Source: CAZJHX01 sp964545715 (GTDB lineage Bacteria > Myxococcota_A > UBA9042 > GCA-2863065). Taken from it: 50,390 nucleotides of DNA. The position numbers and the translations under genes are program-made. Numbering within the stretch: the stretch's first letter is position 1; every line of letters starts with the position of its first letter. The notes below the pieces were generated by a model, which ran no database searches, had not been told where the DNA came from, and saw only the letters and a program-made list of their open reading frames with translations. The DNA lies in contig CAZJHX010000077.1 of the NCBI GenBank assembly GCA_964545715.1, positions 1 to 50,390 on the forward strand, given 5' to 3'. Shown here in pieces: positions 8,673 through 17,800 of the stretch.

Positions 8673-10085
8673 GGTGGCGTCACCGCGCGCCCCGAGCGCG
8701 ATCGTGAGCGCTACGTAGACGACTGCATTGACGGCGACGCCGACGATGGCCGCGTCGAGATCGAACACGGCGACCCACTGCAGCTTGACCGCGATGACTG
8801 CCAGACAGCCCACCGTGATGGACACAGCGGACGCGACCGCGCCGGGCCTTCGCCAGAAGTGGCCGACCACATACGGAATGAACTCCCCGCCGGCACGCAG
8901 CGCAAACGAGAACATCAGAATGGTGATGAGGTCATCCAGGTCGAGCAGCGCCACGATCAGGGACAGCGCCCCGACAAACACCATGGCGAGGCGGGTGACC
9001 CGCAGCACGTCTGCATCCGTGGCGTCGGGGCGGATGTGCTCGCGATAGATGTCGTTGGCGAAGATGGAGCCGGCCGCCAGCAGGTCCGAGTCGGCACTGG
9101 ACATGGTCGCCGAGATCAGCGCCGCAAACAGCAGCCCGACCATGGCCGGCGGCAGCACCTGGGCGGCCATCGTCGGCAGCACATAGCGGGTGCCGTTGGC
9201 CTCGATGAGCGTCGGATCCAGCGTCCCGCTCTGCACCATGCTGTACGCGATGAGGCCGATGACGGCCGGAATGAACGCAAAAAAGCAGTAGGACACGGCG
9301 GCCAGCAGCGAGCCAAGTCGGGCGCTCCGCTCGTCACGCGCAGCGTAGAAGCGCTGGACCACCTCCTGCCCGACCGAGAAGGACGTGAAGTACATGACGA
9401 TCAGCGCGGCGATCGTCTTCCAGCCGATGCCCTCGGTCAGGCTGAGCTTTTCGGCCGGCAGCGTGGCCTCCACGGCGTCCCAGCCACCGGCGGCGTCCAG
9501 CCCGAACGGGATGACGAGCGCACACCCGACCATGATCAAGACCCACTGCACCACGTCGGTCAGCGTGACGCTCCACAGCCCGCCCAGCACCGAGTACTCG
9601 GTCACCAGGACCGTGACGATGATGACGGAGACGGTGTAGCTGAGCCCGCTCATGACCGACAAGATGGTGGCGGACGCCATCAACTGAATGGCGGTGAGGC
9701 CGATCATCGGAAAGATCAGGATAAGCGCGGTATAGAGCCCGTTCTTAGGGCCGTATCGCTGCCGAAAATACTCTGGCACGGTCTTGACCAGCGCGCCCCT
9801 CAGCCGCGGCGCGATGAAGCCCAGCAGCACGAACGTGATCGCCATCGCCAGGATGTACCAACACGCTGACAGCCCCCACTCGCCGTACGCCTTTTCCGCC
9901 ACGCCCAGCGAGCTGCCGCCCCCGATCTCCGTGGCCGCCAGCGTCCCCGCCAGCATGAACGGGCCCAGGCGCCGGCCGGCCACCATGAAGTCGTCGTTGC
10001 TGCGCACGCGCCGGGACGCCCAGAACGCGATGCCGTGCATGGCGGCCAGGTACAAAACGACGATGGTGACGACAGTGAAGTCCAC
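8667..10085 (-). CDS. Sodium:solute symporter (SSS family)
   Basis: 472 residues from GTG at 10085, with about 13 hydrophobic segments spread over the whole length. The N-terminal half has the family pattern FMVAGRRLGP followed by a Gly-rich segment (ATEIGGGSS) that in SSS proteins lies in the broken helix TM1 near the sodium site. A second landmark, ISATMSSADS, matches the conserved SSS helix near the sodium-2 site. These proteins import a solute with sodium across the inner membrane; the substrate (sugar, amino acid, pantothenate or similar) cannot be told. It lies between the two CRTAC1-like lipoprotein genes, divergent from the second and convergent with the first. Confidence 0.88.
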   Translation of the reverse strand: MDFTVVTIVVLYLAAMHGIAFWASRRVRSNDDFMVAGRRLGPFMLAGTLAATEIGGGSSLGVAEKAYGEWGLSACWYILAMAITFVLLGFIAPRLRGALVKTVPEYFRQRYGPKNGLYTALILIFPMIGLTAIQLMASATILSVMSGLSYTVSVIIVTVLVTEYSVLGGLWSVTLTDVVQWVLIMVGCALVIPFGLDAAGGWDAVEATLPAEKLSLTEGIGWKTIAALIVMYFTSFSVGQEVVQRFYAARDERSARLGSLLAAVSYCFFAFIPAVIGLIAYSMVQSGTLDPTLIEANGTRYVLPTMAAQVLPPAMVGLLFAALISATMSSADSDLLAAGSIFANDIYREHIRPDATDADVLRVTRLAMVFVGALSLIVALLDLDDLITILMFSFALRAGGEFIPYVVGHFWRRPGAVASAVSITVGCLAVIAVKLQWVAVFDLDAAIVGVAVNAVVYVALTIALGARGDATS

Positions 10086-10212
10086 TGCAGAGGGCTCCCG
10101 CGCCGGCTGGGGTCAGGGGGTCAGCACGTACAAGTTGCCGTCCGCCGAGTCTACCTCGCCCGCCGCGCTGCCCGAAAGGGCCATCGCTCGAAGTGCCGGA
10201 GCGCTTCACGCT

Positions 10213-12135
10213 ATGATGTCGCCCGTGAGATTTCCAATCCTGATGATTGCCGGCCTGGCGCTGCTCGCTTGCGGAGACGGACCCGACGATGTGGCGGATG
10301 TGACGCCGGCGCCGGACACGGTCGAGCCGTCCGCCGACCCGATTCACTTTTCGGACGGATCCGCACAGCTGGGGGCGCCCGAGTCCGAGCTGGCCGGCGT
10401 GTCCCTGGCCGACTTTGACGGCGACGGCAACCCAGACGCGACGCTGGCTGGCGAAGAGGGCGTGCAGATCTACCGCAACATCGGGGGCGGTCAGTTCGAG
10501 CGGGTGACGGGAACGCCGAGCGGACCCGCGGGCGCAGCGGCGGCCATCTGGGCGGACGTCGACGGCGACGCCGACCTGGACCTGTTCATCACGACGCGCG
10601 ACGGCCCGGACTCGCTGTGGAGAAACGACGACGGCGCCCTGGTCGACGCGACGGCGGACAGCGGCATCATCGGCGAGACGTTTGGCGAGGGCGCGTCCTT
10701 CGGCGACCTGGACGGCGACGGCGATCTGGACCTGATCGTGTGCCAGGGTGTGACGCGCGACGAGGGCGGCCCCAACGAGGGCGAGCTCGGCACGCGTGGA
10801 AACCCCAACAAGGCGTATCGCAACAACGGCAGCGGCAAGTTCGAGGACGTGACCGAGGCGTGGGGGCTCGCGGGCCTGGCCACGGGCGAGACCTTTGGCG
10901 CCATGCTCTTCGATGTGGACGGCGACTTTGATCTGGACGTGCTCATGGTGCACGACGCACAGCCCGACCAGCTGTTCACAAACCCGGGCGACGGCGGCGC
11001 CTTCGTCGACGACTCCAAGAAATACCTGCCGGCCGACGACTCGTCGATCATGGGCATGGACATCGCCGACTTCGACGGCGACGGCAACCTGGACGTCTAC
11101 GGCACCACGGCTGTCAGCGACCGCCTCTATCTGCGCGGCCAGGACGGCGAGTTTGCCAACCAATACAGCGATCTGATCGGCGACGGCGTCGACCAGAGCG
11201 TGCTGCTGATCGGCTGGGGTGTGGGCTTCATCGACGTGGACAACGACGGCGATCTCGACGTGATGACTACGGCCAGCTACAGCGACGGCGGCGAGGCCGA
11301 GGGCACCACTCCGAGCCCGGGCGCGATGACCCTGCTGCGCTACGACACCCCGCTGCACGACAGCCGCCACGAAGAATCGGGACCAGGCGATATGGTCGAC
11401 ATCTCATGGACCTCCGGCGACGTGCTGCTGCCGTCCGTGAACGGCTGGGGCCTGGCGCTGGGCGACGTGGACCGCGACGGCGATCAGGACGTGCTGGTCG
11501 GACTCAACAAGAACATCGACGAGTCCCTGGTCGCCCCCGACGACACACCGCACAAGCGCGCCCTGCTGCTCATCAACGACTCCAGGGATGCGGGGACGAA
11601 CCACTCGCTGCGTCTCGATCTCCGCCAGCCCGGCACCAAAAACGTGTTTGCGATCGGTGCGGAGGTGACGGTCAAGAGCGATGAAAACCTCATCACTCGC
11701 GTGATGACCTGCGGCACCAGCTACTTGAGCCAACATGAAAACGCCCTGCACTTTGGCCTGGGCGCCGGCAAACGGGCGCTCACTACCCGGGTGCGCTGGC
11801 CCGACGGCAAGGTCCAGATCTGGCTGGGCCAGGAGGCGGGCGCCCACGAGCTGGTCCGCGACGACGCCAAGCCGTGCTGCGGCAACGACGGCCAGTGCTG
11901 GGATCTCGACGAGCAATCCTGCAACGCCAAGCTGAGCGAGGTCCTGGGCCTGGCCGACAAGTGCAAACAGGTCTGCGAAAAGCTGGAGACCTGCGACGCC
12001 CTGAAGGAGGCCGACTTCGAAAACCGCGCCTCCTGTGTCGATGAGTGCTCCAGCTGGCCCCCGCCGGAAGCGTCGCTGAACTGCGTGATCGACGCGGAGT
12101 GCGCGGCGCTGGAGCCGTGCCTGGCGGACCTCTAG
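10213..12135 (+). CDS. CRTAC1-like lipoprotein, paralogue of the gene at 6741
   Basis: 640 residues. Two in-frame ATGs (10213, 10216) precede a short signal peptide ending LLACG (lipobox), followed by an acidic/Pro linker. Repeated calcium loops (DFDGDGNPD, DVDGDADLD, DLDGDGDLD, DVDNDGDLD, DVDRDGDQD) indicate an FG-GAP/VCBS propeller. An ASPIC/UnbV-like segment (HFGLG ... WPDGK) lies near residue 520. The C-terminal roughly 90 residues hold 12 cysteines in the same order and spacing as in the first paralogue. The stop codon TAG lies inside the terminal inverted repeat of the MITE-like element that follows. Start distance to the divergent symporter is about 127 bp. Confidence 0.83.
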   Translation: MMSPVRFPILMIAGLALLACGDGPDDVADVTPAPDTVEPSADPIHFSDGSAQLGAPESELAGVSLADFDGDGNPDATLAGEEGVQIYRNIGGGQFERVTGTPSGPAGAAAAIWADVDGDADLDLFITTRDGPDSLWRNDDGALVDATADSGIIGETFGEGASFGDLDGDGDLDLIVCQGVTRDEGGPNEGELGTRGNPNKAYRNNGSGKFEDVTEAWGLAGLATGETFGAMLFDVDGDFDLDVLMVHDAQPDQLFTNPGDGGAFVDDSKKYLPADDSSIMGMDIADFDGDGNLDVYGTTAVSDRLYLRGQDGEFANQYSDLIGDGVDQSVLLIGWGVGFIDVDNDGDLDVMTTASYSDGGEAEGTTPSPGAMTLLRYDTPLHDSRHEESGPGDMVDISWTSGDVLLPSVNGWGLALGDVDRDGDQDVLVGLNKNIDESLVAPDDTPHKRALLLINDSRDAGTNHSLRLDLRQPGTKNVFAIGAEVTVKSDENLITRVMTCGTSYLSQHENALHFGLGAGKRALTTRVRWPDGKVQIWLGQEAGAHELVRDDAKPCCGNDGQCWDLDEQSCNAKLSEVLGLADKCKQVCEKLETCDALKEADFENRASCVDECSSWPPPEASLNCVIDAECAALEPCLADL

Positions 12136-12303
12136 TGGTCGAGGTCGGAAATTCGTTCCTACCCGCGCGGCGACGCCGTTTGCCGCCAAGGCGGGCGAGC
12201 GAAGGCGGGCCGGGGGCCCGTCGAATGAGAGCGAAGCGTCCCAACGCAGGCGGCGGGCGGCGGCGTCCGCGGGTAGGAACGAATTTGCGGCATCGACCAC
12301 TAG
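12132..12303. mobile_element. 172-bp MITE-like element with 36-bp terminal inverted repeats
   Basis: The left end starts CTAGTGGTCGAGGTCGG and the right end finishes CATCGACCACTAG. Comparing the left 36 bp with the reverse complement of the right 36 bp gives 33 identities (mismatches at positions 12, 14 and 17). The core block AAATTCGTTCCTACCCGCG is perfect. The interior is G+C-rich, partly self-complementary and without an open frame. Both ends carry the palindrome CTAG, which may be a duplicated 4-bp target. The left CTAG supplies the stop codon of the lipoprotein gene. The long hairpin followed by T7 at about 12309-12315 could also terminate plus-strand transcription before the sigma factor gene. 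Confidence 0.7.
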
Positions 12304-12357
12304 CAGACTTTTTTTCGTCGGCGGCCTAAGAAACGATCCGGGTACGGCGTTGTCACT

Positions 12358-12915
12358 GTGAACGGACCAGGCTCACGGATGAACAGCACAGGTCAGTCAG
12401 ACAAAGCTAAATGGATGCGCTCGGCGCTCGACCGCTACGAGGGACCGCTACTGCGATATGCAGCGCGGATCCTGGGCGATGTCGACCGCGCTCGGGATGT
12501 CGTTCAGGACACGTTTTTACGGCTGTGGAAAGCGGACCACGCACAGGTTCGCGGGCATCTTGCCCAGTGGCTGTTCCGGGTGTGCCGAAACCGCGCACTC
12601 GATGTGCGCAAGAAGGAGCGCCGCATGTCTTTGGTGACAGACGCCCCGGTGGACACGACCAACACCCAACCACCCATACTCGAGCAGCGGGAGCAGCAAA
12701 CCCGCGTGCAGGCTGCGATGGCCGGCCTGTCAGACAACCAGCAAGAGGCCGTCCGGCTGCGCTTTGCGGACGGGCTGAGCTATGCGGAGATCGCGGCGGT
12801 GACCGGCCACTCGGTCAGCAACGTCGGCGTTCTGCTGCACGTCGCGCTGAAGAAGATGCGCGCCCAACTCAAAGACGACCAGACCAACCCGCAGGCCGGG
12901 GGAGGTGCCCGATGA
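12358..12915 (+). CDS. ECF-type RNA polymerase sigma factor
   Basis: 185 residues from GTG at 12358; ATG at 12379 would give 178. Region 2 is visible at about residues 25-95 with ARDVVQDTFLRLW (core binding and -10 recognition), then a linker. Region 4 (LSDNQQEAVRLRF, then a helix-turn-helix around YAEIAAVTGHS) is at about residues 120-175. There is no sigma-1 or sigma-3 domain, as expected for ECF factors. It overlaps the next gene by ATGA, and that gene begins with an anti-sigma-like region, so the pair should form a sigma/anti-sigma module. No ECF promoter motif could be assigned with confidence upstream. Confidence 0.92.
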   Translation: MNGPGSRMNSTGQSDKAKWMRSALDRYEGPLLRYAARILGDVDRARDVVQDTFLRLWKADHAQVRGHLAQWLFRVCRNRALDVRKKERRMSLVTDAPVDTTNTQPPILEQREQQTRVQAAMAGLSDNQQEAVRLRFADGLSYAEIAAVTGHSVSNVGVLLHVALKKMRAQLKDDQTNPQAGGGAR

Positions 12916-14810
12916 TGATTCACGAAGACGACCCGCGCTTGACCGCGTACGCCCTGGGCGAGATGAGCGAGGCCGAGCTGGCCGCGTTTGACGCCGAGCT
13001 GGCCGAGGACACCGCCGCACGCACCGAGATCGAGGAGATCGAGGCGCTGGCTGAGCTGCTGCACGCGGAGCTCGGCGCTGAGCCGACGCCGGCCCTGACC
13101 GAGGACCAGCGCAAAGATCTGGAGCGGAAATGGGCTCCACCCAAACGGACGCGATACTGGCTGCCGATGGCCATGGCCGCGTGCGTGGCGATGTTCGTTG
13201 TGGCGCCGGTCGCTCTGTACCAGGTCAACCAACCCGGCGGCGACGAGAAGGCGTCGCCCAAAACGGAGCTGCCGCCGGCGATGACCGGCCTGGTCGCCAA
13301 CGAGCAGGTGACGCTTGAAGACGGCAAGGACATGATCATGGGCGAGCAGCCGGAGCGGAAGCTGGAGGAGGAAGCGGACGAGGAGGAAAACCGCGAGCTC
13401 GGCATCCGGCACAACACCGAGGGCTACGACCACATCGCTGAAAACGACTTCATCGCCGTGGCCGACGACCCGCGATCCACCTTCTCGATCGACGTGGACA
13501 CGGGCTCGTACTCGAATATCCGACGCTTCTTGAACGGCGGACGGCTGCCGCCCATCGACGCCGTACGTATCGAAGAGATGATCAACTACTTCAGCTACGA
13601 GTACCCGCAGCCACAGGGCGAGGACCCGTTCTCGGTCAACGTCGAAGTAGGCGCCGCGCCGTGGACGCCGGAGCACCGCCTGGTGCGCATCGGGCTCAAA
13701 GGGCGCGAGATCGTGCGCGACGACCGGCCGTCGGTGAACCTGGTCTTTCTGCTCGACGTCTCGGGCTCGATGTCGGACCGCAACAAGCTGCCGCTGTTGG
13801 TGCGGTCTTTCAGCATGCTGGTGGAGCAGCTGAACGAGTCGGATCGGGTGGGGATCGTCGTGTACGCGGGCGCTTCGGGAGTGGTGTTGGAGCCGACGCC
13901 GGGCAACCAGCGCCGAGCGATCATCGAGGCGATGGAGCGTCTGCAGGCCGGCGGATCGACAAACGGCGCTTCGGGCATCCAGGCCGCCTACGAGCTGGCG
14001 CGCCGCAACTTCGACAAGGACGGCACCAACCGGGTCATCCTGGCGACCGACGGCGACTTCAACGTGGGCACGACCGACCGCGGCTCGTTGATTCGCCTCA
14101 TCGAGAAAGAGGCGGCGTCGGGCGTGTTCTTGACCGTGCTCGGCTTCGGCATGGGCAACTACAAAGACGGGACCCTGGAGCAGCTGGCCGACAAGGGCAA
14201 CGGCAGCTACGGCTACATCGACACCATCAACGAGGCGCGCAAGATCCTCGTGGACCAGATGAGCGGCACGCTGTTCACCATCGCCAAGGACGTCAAGATC
14301 CAGGTGGAGTTCAACCCGTCCCGAGTCAGCTCGTATCGCCTGATCGGCTACGAGAACCGGGCCCTGAGTCACCGCGACTTCAACGACGACACCAAGGACG
14401 CCGGCGAGATCGGCGCCGGGCACACGGTCACGGCGCTGTACGAGATCGTGCCGGCGGGCACGGAGGTGCAGCCGATGGTAGACCCGCTGAAGTACCAGCC
14501 GGAGCGCGGACCGGCGGACCCGATCGACGAGCTGCTGACGGTCAAGCTGCGCTACAAGCAGCCCGACGGCGACACCAGCAAGCTGATTCAAGAGCCGGTA
14601 ACCGACCGCGGCGACGATGGCGACGCGACCGCGGACTTTCGGTTCGCCAGCGCGGTCGCCGGCTTCGGCATGCTGCTGCGCAAGTCCAAGCACAGCGGCA
14701 CCGCCACCTTCGACTCGATTCTGAAGCAGGCGGAGGGCGCGCGCGGTCAGGACGACCACGGCTACCGGCGGGAGTTTACGGACCTGGTCCGCAAAGCGGC
14801 AGGGCTCTAG
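12912..14810 (+). CDS. Anti-sigma-like N-terminus, TM segment and von Willebrand A domain (YfbK-like)
   Basis: 632 residues from ATG at 12912, coupled to the sigma gene by ATGA. Residues 1-60 (DDPRLTAYALGEM, then an acidic helical stretch) look like the N-terminal part of ECF anti-sigma factors but without the HxxxCxxC zinc ligands. One membrane helix lies at about residues 80-98. After an acidic linker comes the conserved vWA-associated block (FSIDVDTGSYSNIRRFL). The vWA domain follows with an intact MIDAS, DVSGS at 282-286, a Thr in STNG and an Asp in ATDGD. The rest matches the DUF3520-type C-terminal region of YfbK-like proteins. Predicted: cytoplasmic sigma binding, periplasmic metal-dependent adhesion domain, so a possible envelope sensor. 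The stop shares CTAG with the convergent DUF2330 gene. Confidence 0.82.
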   Translation: MMIHEDDPRLTAYALGEMSEAELAAFDAELAEDTAARTEIEEIEALAELLHAELGAEPTPALTEDQRKDLERKWAPPKRTRYWLPMAMAACVAMFVVAPVALYQVNQPGGDEKASPKTELPPAMTGLVANEQVTLEDGKDMIMGEQPERKLEEEADEEENRELGIRHNTEGYDHIAENDFIAVADDPRSTFSIDVDTGSYSNIRRFLNGGRLPPIDAVRIEEMINYFSYEYPQPQGEDPFSVNVEVGAAPWTPEHRLVRIGLKGREIVRDDRPSVNLVFLLDVSGSMSDRNKLPLLVRSFSMLVEQLNESDRVGIVVYAGASGVVLEPTPGNQRRAIIEAMERLQAGGSTNGASGIQAAYELARRNFDKDGTNRVILATDGDFNVGTTDRGSLIRLIEKEAASGVFLTVLGFGMGNYKDGTLEQLADKGNGSYGYIDTINEARKILVDQMSGTLFTIAKDVKIQVEFNPSRVSSYRLIGYENRALSHRDFNDDTKDAGEIGAGHTVTALYEIVPAGTEVQPMVDPLKYQPERGPADPIDELLTVKLRYKQPDGDTSKLIQEPVTDRGDDGDATADFRFASAVAGFGMLLRKSKHSGTATFDSILKQAEGARGQDDHGYRREFTDLVRKAAGL

Positions 14811-17800
14811 TCTTCGCGGGTGCGGGCGACGAAGAGGATGCCCAGCGCCATGATGATCAGCAGCGCAAAGCCCGTGATGGGCAAGGCGACGCCACTGACC
14901 GTGCAGCCGGCGGAGGGGGCGCCGGCGCTGTTGGTCGAGGTGCGGGGACGGGGGTTGCGGGGGTTGTCTTCGACGACCAGACCGACCGTGATGGAGTCAA
15001 ACTCCTTGTCCACGTCGTTGACGTCGGACGCCGCGACGACCTCGGGGGCGCCGGACGTGTACATCCGCTCGACCTTGGAGGCGGACCCGCCAAGCGCGTC
15101 CTCGCCGCCGACGATCTTCAGCGGGCTCTGGTAGTCGAACGGTCCCTCGTAGTTGAGGGTCTCGCCGTTCTCCAGCGTGATCTCGATCGACTCGACCTGG
15201 TTGTTGCTGCCCGGCTTGCAGGTGGCCTTGCCGACCGCGTTGTGCACGTTGCTGACGTTGGGCAGGTCCGGGTTGTAGAGGAAGATCGGGTCACGCAGCA
15301 TCTCGTTGGGGGAGATGATGGTGTACATGCGCGTCATGTACCGGAACTGGTCGAAGAGCGCGTTGGCCTCCATCAGCGGCGCAAAGACCTTGGCCTCGAT
15401 GTCCGCCACAAACGCCTCGGCGTCGAACGGCTGCTTGAGCAGCTCGGTCTTGTAGCTGGCCAGGCCGTTGTAGAACGACTGGTCCGGCGTGTCCTTTAGC
15501 GACTCGGGCTTGGGGATGTGCTTGCGGATCAGGTTCTGCATCTGGGCCGTGCGCGGGAAGTTCTGCGTCAAAAGCTCGTCGACAAACTCCCAGGGCTTGG
15601 TCTTCTCGAGCAGCACCTCGGTGTTGTAGACACCCGGCTTCCACAGCAGGCCCTTCATACCGTTGGTGTCGCCCGCGTACTCGGTCATGAAGCCGCGACC
15701 GGCCGCCGTGTCGACGGCGTCCTTGGCCAGCTCCTTGTAGTTGTTGCCGCCACGGACCCAGTCGATCTTCTTCTCGTTGACCTCGACGTGGAAGTAGTTG
15801 ATCGGCACAGCGCGGTGCTGGCCAAGCATGTAGACCCAGATGTCCATGTCCTCGGTCGCGGCGATCGAGGTCAGGCGCAGGGGCACGCAGCCACCCTCAA
15901 AGGGGTACTTGAGCGTGATGGGCTGGATATCGCCGACGTCGCTCTCGTTCTGCAGCTTGACCGCCACGAAGAGGTGGTTCTCCGCCACATAGGTGGTGAC
16001 CAGGTCCTTGGCCAGGTCCGGTTGCTCGTAGCCGTTCTCGGCCAGCCACTCGAAGACGGCGTCGCCGCTGTCGGTCGTGGTGCCCTTGATGACCACGTAG
16101 TCGTACGGCCCGACGGACGCCTCCTGCAGCACCTCGACGCCCTGCTTCTCGCCGTCGGAGTCCGCGGTGGGAGCGCCGGCGCGGTTGGCGAACTCACTCT
16201 CGTAGCCCCAGCCGTAGAACCAGCATTTGTTGTTCTGGACCCACTGTGTGTTGAAGCGCGGGCGGGTCAGGTTGCCCAGCTGCGTGAAGAGCGTGTCGGT
16301 GCCGACCGATACGTGGGTCGGCTCCGCCGGGATGGGCAGCACCCAGGCAAACCGCTCGGCGGCGCCCTGGTAGAAGATCTGCACGTGCGTGGTGACCTCG
16401 CCGTTGTCCACGCCGAAGAGGACGCGCTCGCCCTTCTGGACGATCGGCACGTTGTTGCAGAAGAAGCCGCCGCACGCCTCGGCGGTCGGCACGGCGGCCG
16501 TCATCGTCGCCACGGTCACAACCGCAGCCGCAAGGCCGGAGCGCCGACGGCGCAGACCAAAGGCGCCGAGCGCGATGATGATCAGCAGCGCCACGCCACC
16601 GTACGAGCCGGTCGAGCCGGCCGTGCAGCCACCCGCTGACGGAGACGAGCCACCCTTGGGCGGCACGTTGGGCTGCACCGTGGGCTCCGTAACCAGACCC
16701 AGCGTGATGGAGTCGAACTCCTTATCCACGTCGTTGATATCCTCGGCGGCTATGACCTCGGGCTCACCGCTGGTGAACATGCGCTCGACGGACGCGGCAG
16801 CGCCACCCACGGAGTCGGCGTCCTCGAGAACGGCCGGGCCCCACTGCTCGGGGACGTCGTACTTGAGCTCGGTGCCGTCGGCCAGCGTGATGATGACCTT
16901 CTCCGCCTCGTAGCTGGAGCCCGGCTTGCACACGGCCTTGCCCGTGGCGCGGTGGACGTTGCTGACGTTGGGCAGGTCGCCGTTGAAGAGGAAGATCGGG
17001 TCACGCAGCATCTCCTCGGGGGAGATGATGGTGTACATGCGCGTCATGTAGCGATGCTTGTTAAACAGCTCGTTGGCGTCCTTGAGCGGCTCGAAGATCT
17101 TGGTCTCGATGTCCGCGACCATCGCCGCCGGGTCGAACTCCAGCTCGGACAGCTGCGACTTGAAGTTGTCCAGGTTGTTGTAGAACTGCTGGTCCGTCGT
17201 GTCCTTCAAGCTGTCCGGCTTGGGGATGTGGGTGCGGATGATCTGCTGCATCTGCGGCGTGCGGGGAAAGTTCAGGGCCAGCATCGTGTCGACGAAGTCC
17301 CAGGGCTTGTCCAGCTCCAGCAGCGGCGCCGTATCGTAGATGCCCGGCTTCCACAGCAGGCTCTTCATGTCGTTGGTGTCGCCCGCGTACTCGGTCAAGA
17401 ACCCGCGACCGGCGGCCGTGTCCACGGCGTCGGAGGCGATCTCTTTATAGTTGCTGCCCCATGAGACCCAGTCGATCAGCTTCTCGTTGATCTCCACATG
17501 GAAGAAGTTGATCGGGACCGCGCGCTGCTGGCCCAGCATGTAGACCCACACGTCCATGTTCTCCTGCGCCGCGATGGACGTCAGGCGAAGCGGCACGCAG
17601 CTGCCCGGAAACGGGAAGCGCAGGACCAGGGGCTGGATGTCGCCGACGTCGGCGTCGGAGGTCAGCTTGATCGCGACGAACTTGTGCTGCTCGGCGACAT
17701 AGGTGCTGATGTGATCCTTGGCGATGGGCGGCTGGTCGAAGCCGTTGTCGTTGAGCCACTCGAAGAGGGCCTCGCCGCTCGTGGCGCTGGTGCCCTCGAG

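Noticed and set aside
11404..12300. Minus-strand frame across the lipoprotein end and the MITE-like element.
   Set aside because: It reads through the inverted-repeat element and the antisense of a well-supported gene; no domain.
12780..14759. 659-codon open frame antisense to the vWA gene.
   Set aside because: The plus strand encodes a clear MIDAS domain; the antisense product is low-complexity.
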